Shown here: piece by piece, positions 25,634-34,866 of the stretch
Layout: each line of letters opens with the position of its first letter
How positions within the stretch are numbered: the stretch's first letter is position 1
Source of the DNA: CAVRXQ01 sp963838845
Lineage (GTDB): Bacteria > Actinomycetota > Acidimicrobiia > Acidimicrobiales > Bog-793
NCBI GenBank assembly: GCA_963838845.1
Contig: CAWISR010000002.1
Coordinates: 310,001 to 374,000, forward strand
Reading direction: 5' to 3'
DNA: 64,000 nt
Notes under the pieces: model-generated
What the model saw: the letters and a program-made list of their open reading frames with translations, nothing else
The model's database searches: none
What the model was told of the DNA's origin: nothing
Made by a program: the position numbers and the translations under genes

Positions 25634-27303
25634 CGACTCCACGCCGGCGGCTCGCGATCGGGGTCGACTTCGGGACCGAGTCGGGCCGCGTCCTCGTGCT
25701 CGACCTCGCAAGCGGCGAGGAGGTCGCGGTGCGAGCGGTCGCCTATCCGCACGGCGTCATCGACGAGCGCCTGCCTTCGAACGGCGCCGAGCTGGCACCT
25801 GACACCGCGCTCCAGGACCCAAACGACTACCTCGATGTGCTGGCGCGAGGCGTTCCCGAGGCGATGCGCGAAGCAGATGCGCGCGCAGAGGAGGTGATCG
25901 GCCTCGGCGTCGACGTCACTGCCTGCACCGTGCTGCCGGTGACCGAGGACGGCTCGCCGCTCTGTCAGATCGAGCGTTGGCGCGACCACCCGTTTGCCTG
26001 GGTGAAGCTGTGGAAGCACCACTCCGCGCAGCCCGTCGCCGACAGGCTGAACGCCGTTGCTGTCGAGCGTGGCGAGCGCTTCCTCGACCGCTACGGGGGG
26101 CGGCTCTCGTCGGAGTGGTACTTCCCAAAGCTCATCGAGACGTGGCTCGTCGATCGGGACGTCTTCGACGCGATGGACAGGTCCGTGGAGGCGACGGACT
26201 GGATCGTCTGGCAGCTCACCGGGGAGCTCGTGCGCGCGAGCTGCACCGCGGGGTACAAGGCGTGTTGGTCGGCGCGCGACGGCATCCCCTCGCACGACTA
26301 CTTTGCCGCCGCGTACCCCGGAATCCCCGACCTCACCGGAAAGCTCGGCACGGCCTTCTATCCGCCGGGACACCGCGCCGGGACGTTGCGAGCGAAAATG
26401 GCCGAGCGCCTCGGTCTCACGCCCCAGTGCGCGATCGCCGTCGGCAACGTCGACTCGTTCGTCTCGATGCCCGGCATCGGCGTTGACCGGCCGGGCAGCT
26501 TCGTCATGGTCGTCGGCACCTCGATCTGCGACCTCGTCATCGATCGGCGCGGCATCGAGATGCCCGGTATCACCGGAGTGATGGAAGACGGCATCGTGCC
26601 GGGATACTTCGGCTACGAGGCAGGTCAGGCCGCGGTCGGTGACATGTTCGCATGGTTCGGCGGGCGTCTCTTGGGGCTCGCGGCGCACGAGGGTGATGAC
26701 TGGTTCGGCGATCTTGAGAAAGAAGCGGCAAGGCTTGTCCCGGGCGCGAGCGGACTCGTCGCCCTCGACTGGTGGAACGGCAACCGAACGATCCTCGGCG
26801 ACGCCGATCTCTCTGGCGTCGTCGCGGGGCTCACGCTCGCGACGACGCCGCCCGAGTTCTACCGCGCACTGCTCGAGTCCGTCGCGTTCGGGACGAGGCG
26901 CATCATCGAAAACTTCGGCGATCACGCGCTCCGCTTCGACGAGATCGTCGCCTGCGGTGGGATCGCCGAACGGAGCGAGTTGATGATGCAGCTCCTTGCC
27001 GATGTCAGCGGACTGCCGGTGACGATCACCGCCTCGAGCGAGATCCCGGCCCGAGGCTCGGCGCTCTTTGGTGCCCTCGCTGCCGGCTCCGAGCGCGGGG
27101 GTTTCGACGACATCGGCCGCGCCATCGAGGAGCTGCGGCCTGCGGCAGCTCGCCAGTACGAGCCGAGAGCCGCGGACGGTCCGACGTACGACGCGATCTA
27201 CGCCGTCTTCCGCGAACTCCACGAGGACTTCGGCCGCGAGCACGTCGATCGGTTGCACGAGCTGAAGCGGATCCGCCGTGAAGCGCTCGCGACACGAACG
27301 TGA
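25630..27303 (+). CDS. araB: L-ribulokinase
   Basis: This FGGY kinase phosphorylates L-ribulose in L-arabinose catabolism. At 557 residues it has the AraB length and features: GVDFGTESGRVLVLDLASGEEV, SSEWYFPKLIETW, EATDWIVWQLTG, SMPGIGVDRPGSFVMVVGTSICDLV and FGYEAGQAAVGDMFAWF. The ATG at 25630 overlaps the xylB stop, so the xylose and arabinose kinases are translationally coupled. Catalytic residues look intact. Confidence 0.93.
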   Translation: MTTPRRRLAIGVDFGTESGRVLVLDLASGEEVAVRAVAYPHGVIDERLPSNGAELAPDTALQDPNDYLDVLARGVPEAMREADARAEEVIGLGVDVTACTVLPVTEDGSPLCQIERWRDHPFAWVKLWKHHSAQPVADRLNAVAVERGERFLDRYGGRLSSEWYFPKLIETWLVDRDVFDAMDRSVEATDWIVWQLTGELVRASCTAGYKACWSARDGIPSHDYFAAAYPGIPDLTGKLGTAFYPPGHRAGTLRAKMAERLGLTPQCAIAVGNVDSFVSMPGIGVDRPGSFVMVVGTSICDLVIDRRGIEMPGITGVMEDGIVPGYFGYEAGQAAVGDMFAWFGGRLLGLAAHEGDDWFGDLEKEAARLVPGASGLVALDWWNGNRTILGDADLSGVVAGLTLATTPPEFYRALLESVAFGTRRIIENFGDHALRFDEIVACGGIAERSELMMQLLADVSGLPVTITASSEIPARGSALFGALAAGSERGGFDDIGRAIEELRPAAARQYEPRAADGPTYDAIYAVFRELHEDFGREHVDRLHELKRIRREALATRT

Positions 27304-27427
27304 GGGCGGGACGCGTCAGCGATGGAAGTGGTCTTCTGGCCCTTGTCGCGGCTTGCGGCGCGCGCGGAGATGATCGGAGTCGTTGCACTGAGGTGCGCTG
27401 CGGCGCGCTCGATGAAGGAGGCCGGAA

Positions 27428-28828
27428 GTGGTGACGATTCAGCGTCCGCGTATCGGAATGCTCGGGATCATGCAGGAGCTCTACGACGAAATGATCCCGC
27501 GCATTACCGAGCACCAAGCCGAGTTCGCGCGCGAGCTGTGCGCACGGCTCGTGCCCGTCGCCGACGTCGTCTTCACCCGACCGGCGAGAAACCGCGACGA
27601 TGTCGAGGAGATCGTGAAGGATCTCGTCGGCCACGACCTCGACGGGATCGTGATCGTCATGCTCACCTACGGACCGGCGATGCGCACCGTGCGCGCCTTG
27701 CTCGAGAACCCGTTGCCTGTGCTGCTCGCCAACGTCCAACCCGAGCCGACTGTCACCGCGGCGTGGACGATGGACGACCTCACGTACAACCAGGGCATCC
27801 ACGGTGCCCAGGACCAGTCGAACGCGATGCTGCGTGCCGGGTTGCCGTACACGGTGATCACAGACGACTGGCGTTCTGAGGAGTTCCTCGCGTCGTTCGA
27901 ATCCTGGGCGCGGGCGGCACAGACGGTCACAAAGCTGCGCCGGACGAAGATCGCCCTCTTCGGCTACCAAATGAACGGCATGGAGGACATCGTCTACGAC
28001 GCGGCGGCGCTGTTGCGAAAGATCGGACCAATGGTGGTGAACGAGAACCTCGGTGACGTCTACCGGCTGATGCAGACGATCGAAGCGGACGCCGTCGAGT
28101 CAGTTCGGCGCAATCACGCCGAGTGGTTCACGATCGACCCGAACCTTTCGCGCGAGAGCCACGAGTACGCGATCCGCTTCGAGCTCGCGCTGCGGGCGAT
28201 CCTCGACGAGCGGGGATATGACGGATTGTCTGTGCACTTCGAACCCGTCGGCAGGGACGGTCGTTTCGAACAGCTACCGCTTCTTGCGGCGTCGGATCTC
28301 ATGGCGGACGGGTACGGCTACGGCGCCGAGGGCGACACGAACGCCGCGTCGCTCGTCTGCGCGAGCCACACGCTGATTGGCGACGCGCACTTCAGCGAGA
28401 TGTACGCGATGGACTACTCGCTCGATTCGGTGCTCATCAGCCACATGGGCGAGGGCAACTGGAAGATCGCGCGCCATGACCGACCGGTTCGCCTCATCGA
28501 CCGGCCGCTCGGGATCGGCGGCCTCGGCAATCCGCCGACCGTCGTCTTCTCCGCCCTGCCCGGCCCGGCGACGACCGCCACGCTCGTCGCTCTCGACGGC
28601 GAGTACTACCGCCTCGCCGTCGCGCTCGGCGAGGTCCTCGACACGCCCGAGCTGCCGCTCGTGCAGATGCCGTACTTCCACTTCCGTCCGAAGGTCGGGA
28701 TGCGGGCGTACCTCGACGGGTGGTTGCGTACCGGCGGGACGCACCATTTCGTGACCAATCTCGGCGACCACGTCGATCGCTGGCGGACCCTCGCTGAACT
28801 GCTCGACATCGACTTCGTCGAGATCTGA
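27428..28828 (+). CDS. L-arabinose isomerase-like protein
   Basis: This is a 466-residue member of the L-arabinose/L-fucose isomerase superfamily, expected to convert L-arabinose to L-ribulose. It has the PRIGMLGIMQELYDEMIPRI start, a MLTYGP motif, NQGIHGAQDQ, and metal/substrate residues in GYGAEGDTNAA, DYSLDSVLISHMGEGNWKIA and PYFHFRP. It is shorter and more diverged than E. coli AraA, so the specificity rests on the araB and araD neighbours. The GTG at 27428 has an AAGGAGG ribosome site at ideal spacing. Confidence 0.85.
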   Translation: MVTIQRPRIGMLGIMQELYDEMIPRITEHQAEFARELCARLVPVADVVFTRPARNRDDVEEIVKDLVGHDLDGIVIVMLTYGPAMRTVRALLENPLPVLLANVQPEPTVTAAWTMDDLTYNQGIHGAQDQSNAMLRAGLPYTVITDDWRSEEFLASFESWARAAQTVTKLRRTKIALFGYQMNGMEDIVYDAAALLRKIGPMVVNENLGDVYRLMQTIEADAVESVRRNHAEWFTIDPNLSRESHEYAIRFELALRAILDERGYDGLSVHFEPVGRDGRFEQLPLLAASDLMADGYGYGAEGDTNAASLVCASHTLIGDAHFSEMYAMDYSLDSVLISHMGEGNWKIARHDRPVRLIDRPLGIGGLGNPPTVVFSALPGPATTATLVALDGEYYRLAVALGEVLDTPELPLVQMPYFHFRPKVGMRAYLDGWLRTGGTHHFVTNLGDHVDRWRTLAELLDIDFVEI

Positions 28829-28838
28829 GCGAGGTCGG

Positions 28839-29537
28839 ATGCTCGTCAGCGAATCCCTTTTGGAGGCGGTCCTCGACGCGAACCGCGCGCTCGTTCGCCA
28901 CGGCCTCGTGACCTTGACCTGGGGGAACGCGAGCGCGGTCGATCGGGAAGGCGGGTTCGTCGCGATCAAGCCGAGCGGCGTTGCCTACGAGGCGATGAGG
29001 GCCGACGACCTCGTCGTCGTCGACCTCTCCGGGAAGGTCGTCGAAGGGTCGCACCGTCCCTCGACGGACACCCCGACCCACGTCTACCTCTACCGCGAGG
29101 TCCCCGAGATCGGCGGCATCGTCCACACCCACTCCACCTGGGCGACGGCGTGGGCACAGGCCGACCGGGAGATCCCGATCCTCGGCACCACGCATGCCGA
29201 CCTAGCCCCAGGCGCGATACCGGTCACGCGTCCGCTCACCGACGAGGAGGTCGCCGGCGCGTACGAGGAGAACACCGGTGTCGTCCTGCGGGAGGTGATC
29301 GATGACCACGGCATCGACGAGGTCCCGGCGGCGCTCGTTGCACACCACGGACCGTTCGTCTGGGGGACGACAGTCGGACAGGCGCTCGAGCGTGCCGTCA
29401 CGCTCGAGGAGGTAGCGCGCATCGCGGCGTTGACCGTCGCGCTCCGGTCGGACGTCGCGCCGCTTTCACGCTCGCTGCGGAATCGCCACTTCGAACGCAA
29501 GCACGGGCCCGGCGCGTACTACGGCCAACAGGGGTGA
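28839..29537 (+). CDS. araD: L-ribulose-5-phosphate 4-epimerase
   Basis: This class II aldolase-fold enzyme converts L-ribulose 5-phosphate to D-xylulose 5-phosphate, where the arabinose and xylose routes meet. Motifs are TWGNASAVDREGGFVAIKPSGV, DTPTHVYLYREVPEIGGIVHTHSTWATAWA (zinc histidines), LGTTHADLAPGAIPVTR and ALVAHHGPFVWG. The length of 232 residues is normal. The ATG at 28839 lies ten bases past the isomerase gene. It is the last gene of the operon. Confidence 0.95.
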   Translation: MLVSESLLEAVLDANRALVRHGLVTLTWGNASAVDREGGFVAIKPSGVAYEAMRADDLVVVDLSGKVVEGSHRPSTDTPTHVYLYREVPEIGGIVHTHSTWATAWAQADREIPILGTTHADLAPGAIPVTRPLTDEEVAGAYEENTGVVLREVIDDHGIDEVPAALVAHHGPFVWGTTVGQALERAVTLEEVARIAALTVALRSDVAPLSRSLRNRHFERKHGPGAYYGQQG

Positions 29538-29567
29538 CCGTCCGGCGACTTCGGGCGCGTGCGCGGC

Positions 29568-30842
29568 CTATTTGTGGGTCGGCGTTCCGAGAACGACGTC
29601 GATCGCCGTGTCGAGCAGACCCTGGCCCTCCAAGAAGTCAAGCACTGTGTAGCGGGCACGCAGGCGGTTCGCGTAGCGCAACGCGGCGCGCAACAAGGTG
29701 TCGTCGACATTTAGGAAGCCTGGTGTACGCGGGATCCCTGCGGCGAAAAGTGCACGCTCGACGAGCGGAAAGTTCTCCATCGCCTCGGTGAGGCGAACCT
29801 CGGCCCCGTGCCACGCGGATTCCGTCGTCGGCCACGCCGACGCGTGGTCCGAATGGAAACGACGCTTGTCGTCGAGGACGGAGCGGAACTCGTCGTCGTC
29901 ACCGGCGAACCACGCCCGCGCCTCGTCGCGCCCTCGAGGCTCGTCGGGAAAGGTGATCTGTACAACTTCGCCGCTGAATGCGAAGCGTTGCAACGCCATC
30001 GCGAAGTGGGAGGCGTAGCCGACTTGCAGGCCGTGTGGAGCGTGCGGCCGCAGGCCCTGTGCCGCGAGGAGGTCGAAGAAGTGCGAGATGTGGTGTTCCG
30101 CCCCGCTTGCTGGCCGAGAGCTGCCGACGATCGCCATTGCGATGCCCGAATCGATGAGGCCGCGCAAGAGCGAAGCGACAGATTCCGCGGAGCCTTCGAG
30201 GATCGCGTCGACGTTGTTCGCGGCCTCGACGAGGGCGCTCGTGACTTTGTCCTCGACGTCAGGAAAGTAGGCCTCGCCCCAGAGCGCGTGCGAGGCGAGC
30301 CAGTCGATGCGTGACGTCGCCTTCGCGAGCAGGTCGCCGAGGCCCGATCGGGTCATGTCAAGTGGCGCTGCAGCGACCGTCGACGGTTCGACGAAGATCG
30401 CGACCGGTGCGACGGCTGGGAAGGTCCTCTTCATCCCCCTGAACTCCATCGCGGCGACGCCCGAGGCGTAGCCGTCTTGGGATGCCGCCGTCGGCACGCT
30501 CAGGAACTCGCGACCAGCGCGACTCGCGACGTAGCGGGTGATATCGGTGAGCACCCCAGAGCCCACGACGACGAGTGCATCCGATCCAGACGAGACGAGC
30601 GCTTCTTCGACGCGAGCGACGCTCGACTCGCTCGCGAGGAGTCCGCTTCGCTCGACAAAACAGAAAGTCGAGACGCCGTTTGCCTTCGACGCGAGCTGCG
30701 CGACGACACGCGATCCCGCGACATCTGCGGTGTTTACGTCCATGACGACGAGAGTCCGTGTCCATCCGCGGCTTGAGACGTACGCGCCGAGGAGTTCGAG
30801 CGCGTCCTCGCCGACGAGGATTACTGGTCGCTGATCCGTCAT
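29568..30842 (-). CDS. araM: sn-glycerol-1-phosphate dehydrogenase-like protein (AraM type)
   Basis: This is a 424-residue iron-containing alcohol-dehydrogenase-fold protein of the AraM/EgsA group, NAD(P)H-dependent reductases of dihydroxyacetone phosphate. The nucleotide-binding VVGSGVLTDITRYVASRAGREFLSVPTAASQDGYAS is typical, as are the metal ligands in GLGDLLAK (Asp), GAEHHISHFF (His) and HGLQVGYA (His). In Bacillus subtilis araM belongs to the arabinose operon; here it is convergent to araD across about 30 bases. The actual substrate in this organism is inferred. Confidence 0.85.
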   Translation of the reverse strand: MTDQRPVILVGEDALELLGAYVSSRGWTRTLVVMDVNTADVAGSRVVAQLASKANGVSTFCFVERSGLLASESSVARVEEALVSSGSDALVVVGSGVLTDITRYVASRAGREFLSVPTAASQDGYASGVAAMEFRGMKRTFPAVAPVAIFVEPSTVAAAPLDMTRSGLGDLLAKATSRIDWLASHALWGEAYFPDVEDKVTSALVEAANNVDAILEGSAESVASLLRGLIDSGIAMAIVGSSRPASGAEHHISHFFDLLAAQGLRPHAPHGLQVGYASHFAMALQRFAFSGEVVQITFPDEPRGRDEARAWFAGDDDEFRSVLDDKRRFHSDHASAWPTTESAWHGAEVRLTEAMENFPLVERALFAAGIPRTPGFLNVDDTLLRAALRYANRLRARYTVLDFLEGQGLLDTAIDVVLGTPTHK

Positions 30843-31138
30843 CGCGCTGAACGGATCGCGAAACTCGAACGCGGGCGCGACGGTTCGTATCGATACGGGG
30901 GTGTCGTATCCACAGTTGGCACGGTAATCCGGACATCACCACGATCTTGAGTGCGACGCCGATCAGGCGGTCGACCGATGAGTACAGAAGCGATCCAGGC
31001 CGACGCGATAGGGGCTGACCTACGCTTTGTCGATACGAAGCCTTCGTTCGAAAACGTGATAGTCAGCATCAGCCTTGGCGACGTAGAGGTTTGTGTTGTG
31101 GTGCGGACGCGCCCACGGATCACTGAACGGCGGCTGCA

Positions 31139-32872
31139 TTGACACCGGTATCCGGGCGCGCCGGGCGACGCGAGCGATTCGCCGGCGTTTTCCTCCCGAC
31201 AATCCGTGGCTATCAGAAGAGCGCGCTCGGCCCGGACCTGCTCGCCGGGCTGCTCCTGGCGGCGATCGCCGTCCCGGAGCAGATTGCGACGGCGCGTCTC
31301 GCGGGAATGCCGACCACTGCCGGGTTGGCGGCGTTCATCTTCGGATCGCTCGCGATCGCGGTCTTCGGGCGAACGGGGACGCTGTCGGTGGGCGGAGACT
31401 CGACGATCGCGCCCGTGATCGCGGCGAGCGTGACGTCGATCGTCGCGTCGGGTACGGCGACGTATCGCGCCGACGCCTCGCTGCTTGCGCTGATGGTCGG
31501 GCTTCTCGTCGCCTTCGTCGGGATTGCCCGCATGGCATGGCTTGCCGACATCTTGTCGCGCCCCGTTGTGACAGGTTTTCTCGCCGGTGTCGGTATCGCG
31601 ATCATCTTGAAGCAACTTCCCGCAATGTTCGGTGTGGAAATCGCCGGGCACCCGGGTCAGGTCGAGATCGCCTACGACACACTGAAGTCACTCAATCGCG
31701 GCAACGGCTGGGCGATCGGCATCGCCGCGGTCGTGCTCGTCGGGGTCGGCGCGACGGATCGGTGGAACAAGAGGTTTCCCGGCGCGTTGATTGCGCTCGT
31801 TGGCTCCACGGCCGTCGTTGCGATCTTCGGACTGAAGGCACACGGACTCGCGGTGCTTGGCACGGTGCCGAGCGGGCTGCCGCACTTTGCCGTGCCCGCG
31901 TCGAGCTTCGGAGCATTCCGGCGACTCATCTTGCCCGCCGTCGCGATCTCACTCGTCGTCCTCGCGCAGTCCGCCGCCACCGTTCGGGGGATCGGCACCT
32001 CGGCGGTGAGCGGGAGCACATTCTCCGACGACCTCGTCGGCATCGGCACCGGATCGCTGCTCACCGGGTTCACCGGATCGTTCGCCGTCGACGCGAGCCC
32101 ACCGCGCACCGCGATCGTTGCCGACGCCGGCGGTCGGACCCAGCTCTCGAGCCTCTCCGCGGCGGCGATCGTGCTCGTCTTGGCGGCGGTGGCCGCCGGC
32201 CTGCTCGACGACGTGCCCCACGCGACGCTCGGCGCGATCTTGACGCTCATCGGCGCGCGGCTCGTCAAGTTTTCCGAGCTGCGCACGATCTATCGCTTCG
32301 ACCGAATCGAGTTCGGTCTCGCCTTCATCACGCTCGGCGTCGTCGCGCTCGTGAACGTCGAAATTGGCATGGGCCTCGCCGTCGTTCTTGCGCTCGCGGA
32401 CCGGGTGAAGCGAACGGCGACAGCGCGCGCCTGGCAGCTCGGCCGCTTGCCTGGGACGTCGAGCTGGGTGCTCGCCAACCCGCAATTGCACTTCGAGAGC
32501 GTCCCAGGAGTGCTCGTCTACTTCCTCGCCGCACCGATCTGGTTTGCGAATGCCGACAGTGTGGCGTCACAGGTGCTGTCCGTCGCCCGCCCCGGGACCG
32601 GCGTCAAGGCGCTCGTCGTCGACGCCGCCGGCATTTCCGACATCGACTACACGGGAAGCCGTGCGCTGCTGTTGGTGGCGCGCCAACTAACCTCTGCCGG
32701 GATCACGATCCGCTTCGCCCGGCTTGAGCCGCACGTCGAGGCCGAGCTCGAACGGGCAGGAGTCCTCGCCATCATCGGCGGCCAGAACTACTCGAGCGTC
32801 AACGAAGCGGTGACCGCCGCAGCGCCGACCGACCCGTCGTCGCCGGACGCCCCACCGATGGCAGGAGCTTGA
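31139..32872 (+). CDS. SulP-family anion transporter with C-terminal STAS domain
   Basis: This is a 577-residue membrane transporter for sulfate, bicarbonate or another anion. It has the SulP start (PTIRGYQKSALGPDLLAGLLLAAIAVPEQIATARLAGMP), a transmembrane region to about residue 420 with GGDSTIAP and GFTGSFAVDASPPRTAI, and a STAS domain at the end (VLVYFLAAPIWFANADSV, ALVVDAAGISDIDYTGSRALL). The start used is TTG at 31139. It is followed after 26 bases by a DevR-like regulator, so they may be co-transcribed. The transported ion cannot be told. Confidence 0.88.
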   Translation: MTPVSGRAGRRERFAGVFLPTIRGYQKSALGPDLLAGLLLAAIAVPEQIATARLAGMPTTAGLAAFIFGSLAIAVFGRTGTLSVGGDSTIAPVIAASVTSIVASGTATYRADASLLALMVGLLVAFVGIARMAWLADILSRPVVTGFLAGVGIAIILKQLPAMFGVEIAGHPGQVEIAYDTLKSLNRGNGWAIGIAAVVLVGVGATDRWNKRFPGALIALVGSTAVVAIFGLKAHGLAVLGTVPSGLPHFAVPASSFGAFRRLILPAVAISLVVLAQSAATVRGIGTSAVSGSTFSDDLVGIGTGSLLTGFTGSFAVDASPPRTAIVADAGGRTQLSSLSAAAIVLVLAAVAAGLLDDVPHATLGAILTLIGARLVKFSELRTIYRFDRIEFGLAFITLGVVALVNVEIGMGLAVVLALADRVKRTATARAWQLGRLPGTSSWVLANPQLHFESVPGVLVYFLAAPIWFANADSVASQVLSVARPGTGVKALVVDAAGISDIDYTGSRALLLVARQLTSAGITIRFARLEPHVEAELERAGVLAIIGGQNYSSVNEAVTAAAPTDPSSPDAPPMAGA

Positions 32873-32898
32873 GACGCGATCGGTAAGACTGGAGCCAC

Positions 32899-33552
32899 AT
32901 GATCAACGTCTTCTTGTTGGACGACCACGAGGTCGTACGCGCCGGTCTTCGCGACCTGCTCGAATCCGACGACGAGATCACCGTCGTCGGTGAGGCGTCG
33001 ACCGGAGAGGAGGCGCTCGCCCGCATCCCCGCCGTGCAGCCGAACGTCGCGATCTTGGATGTGCGCCTTCGCGACAGCGAGGCGGACGGCATCTCGGTCT
33101 GTCGTGACATCCGCTCGGCGCATCCGGACATCGCCTGTTTGATGCTCACCTCCTACGCCGACGACGAGGCGTTGTTCGACTCCGTGATGGCCGGTGCCGC
33201 GGGCTATCTCCTGAAGGAAATCCGCGGACGGGAGATCGTCGACAGCGTGAAGCGGGCGGCGCGCGGCGAGTCGTTGCTCGACCCGACGCTCGCCCAACAG
33301 TTCATCGACCGTTTGCGCAGCGGTGCTCCGGAAGACGCGCTCTTGGCCCGTCTCACCGAGCGCGAGCGCAAGGTGCTCGACCTGGTCGCCGAGGGAAAGA
33401 CGAACCGCGAGATCGGTGCCGCGCTGTACCTCGCGGAAAAGACCGTGAAGAACTACGTCTCGAACATCTTGTCGAAGCTCGGTATGCAGCGGCGCACCGA
33501 GGCCGCCATCTTCGCGACGCGCCTCCACGAACGCGACCGCCGCGCTCGGTAG
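32899..33552 (+). CDS. DevR/DosR-like response regulator
   Basis: This is a NarL-family regulator of 217 residues closely resembling mycobacterial DevR (DosR). The receiver starts MINVFLLDDHEVVRAGLRDLL with phospho-acceptor D54 in AILDVRLRD, T84 in MLTSYADDEA and K106 in GYLLKEI. The LuxR-type HTH contains LTERERKVLDLVAEGKTNREIG and the recognition segment EKTVKNYVSNILSKLGM. In mycobacteria DevR answers hypoxia, NO and CO; whether that holds here is an inference. No cognate DosS-like kinase lies in the window. ATG start with GGAG upstream. Confidence 0.9.
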   Translation: MINVFLLDDHEVVRAGLRDLLESDDEITVVGEASTGEEALARIPAVQPNVAILDVRLRDSEADGISVCRDIRSAHPDIACLMLTSYADDEALFDSVMAGAAGYLLKEIRGREIVDSVKRAARGESLLDPTLAQQFIDRLRSGAPEDALLARLTERERKVLDLVAEGKTNREIGAALYLAEKTVKNYVSNILSKLGMQRRTEAAIFATRLHERDRRAR

Positions 33553-33565
33553 CCGTGGCGCGGTC

Positions 33566-34489
33566 TCAGCGCCTCGTTGAAGCGGCGCGCTCGAAGTCGC
33601 GCCAACGCTGCCGGAGCTGCTTCAGGTCGACACCGAGGCCTTCGAGGCCGTGTTCTGCGGCGATGCGTTCCACGGTGGCGAGCTGCCCGGCGGCGTAGGC
33701 ACCGACCGGGTGTTCGATCGCAGCGTGCCTGGCGAACGCGGCGGTGGCGAGGGCGTCGCGGTGCTCGCCGAGGCGGTCCTGGACGCGTTGCGCGGCGCGC
33801 GCCAAACGGGACGCCGGCTTGCCGAAGATCTCTGCGGTGACCTCGGACGCGTAGCGGAGCTCTTTCGAGCGGATCCGCAGCACGTGCAGCAGGGTTTCGC
33901 TCGGGGTGCGCCGGGCGATCTTCGCCGCGTCGCGCACCGAGCGATACGGCCGCCGCATGATCCGTCGGCACGCTGAGGCGGCCTCCTCGGAGGCTATGAC
34001 CCCGAGTCGAACGTCCCGGTTGGCGAGGGAAATGATGTGCCGGAGCACCGACTGGTAGCGGGGGAGTTCGTGCGACTCGGAAAGTCTTTCGAGCGCCTCG
34101 ACTCGCCCGGCGTCGAGGGCCGCGAGGAGCTCCTTGTAGCCGACGAGGTCCTCGCTCTTGTTCGCCAGCTCGGCGATGCGGCCTTCCATGACGTCGAAGT
34201 TGCGGACGTCACCGAGTAGCCCCCCGTACCAACCGAGCTCGGCGCGCACCGCGCTCGCCCAGACCGGGTCGACGACGCTATGGAAGGTGCGCAAGTACGA
34301 GCGGATGCGCCGCAGCGCCACGCGTGCCTGGTGGAGATCCTCCTCGTCGCGCCGTCCCGACAGCATCTGTTCGCGGGCGACGAAGCCCCGCGCCGCCGCG
34401 GCAAGGGCGTCGGTGAGCAGGTCGGAGACGGTGCGAACCGGGGTTCCGTCCGCCTCCTGCCAGATGTCGACCAACCGCAAAGGTTCCAC
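33566..34489 (-). CDS. CHAD domain protein
   Basis: This is a 307-residue all-helical CHAD domain protein; such domains bind inorganic polyphosphate. The conserved histidine and basic residues are visible in EEDLHQARVALRRIRSYLRTF, in LRIRSKELRYASEVTAEIFG, and in LGEHRDALATAAFARH. No CYTH domain is attached. The GTG start at 34489 gives MEPLRLVDIWQEADGTPVRTVSDLL. It is convergent with the DevR-like gene and its upstream region carries the hairpin cluster at 34660-34820. Confidence 0.88.
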   Translation of the reverse strand: MEPLRLVDIWQEADGTPVRTVSDLLTDALAAAARGFVAREQMLSGRRDEEDLHQARVALRRIRSYLRTFHSVVDPVWASAVRAELGWYGGLLGDVRNFDVMEGRIAELANKSEDLVGYKELLAALDAGRVEALERLSESHELPRYQSVLRHIISLANRDVRLGVIASEEAASACRRIMRRPYRSVRDAAKIARRTPSETLLHVLRIRSKELRYASEVTAEIFGKPASRLARAAQRVQDRLGEHRDALATAAFARHAAIEHPVGAYAAGQLATVERIAAEHGLEGLGVDLKQLRQRWRDFERAASTRR

Positions 34490-34659
34490 GCGCGTCCGTC
34501 CGCCGAGAGGTCCGGATTGCCAGAGATCGTAGGCGGAGAACCGTCGCGGCGGCTCGGGCCGGGTGTCCCGGGCCGAGCCGCCCTCATACTTTCCTCATCG
34601 GCACTTCCCCGGCTCCACATACCGACCAGCGAGGATGGGCGAAAGAAACAGTGAGCCGG

Positions 34660-34820
34660 GTCAGATCCTGGGCATCTGACTTGGGACCGGACGACGCATT
34701 CGGACGGCTTGCGCCTCCGGTCCCGTCCGGCTTGCTGGGAAGGGCCGACACGCTTCGGTGCTGCGGCCCTTGGTTCGCGGTAGGGCTGGGGCCCGGTGGC
34801 GGCGGGCCCCAGCCCTACCG
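34660..34820. other. Cluster of four perfect inverted repeats (candidate structured RNA or leader)
   Basis: Four back-to-back hairpins occupy 161 bases of a 377-base divergent intergenic region. GTCAGAT (34660-34666) pairs with ATCTGAC (34674-34680). GGGACCGGA (34683-34691) pairs with TCCGGTCCC (34716-34724). AAGGGCCG (34739-34746) pairs with CGGCCCTT (34764-34771). CGGTAGGGCTGGGGCCCG (34778-34795) pairs with its full 18-base complement at 34803-34820, with a 7-base loop. All arms are perfect. There is no U-tract. The strand is undetermined; on the plus strand it would form the 5' leader of the membrane-protein gene at 34867. It does not match any RNA family I recognise. Confidence 0.6.
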
Positions 34821-34866
34821 TCGGTATCAAAGGGCCAATCACGTGGTCGATCCGCGATGATGCGTC

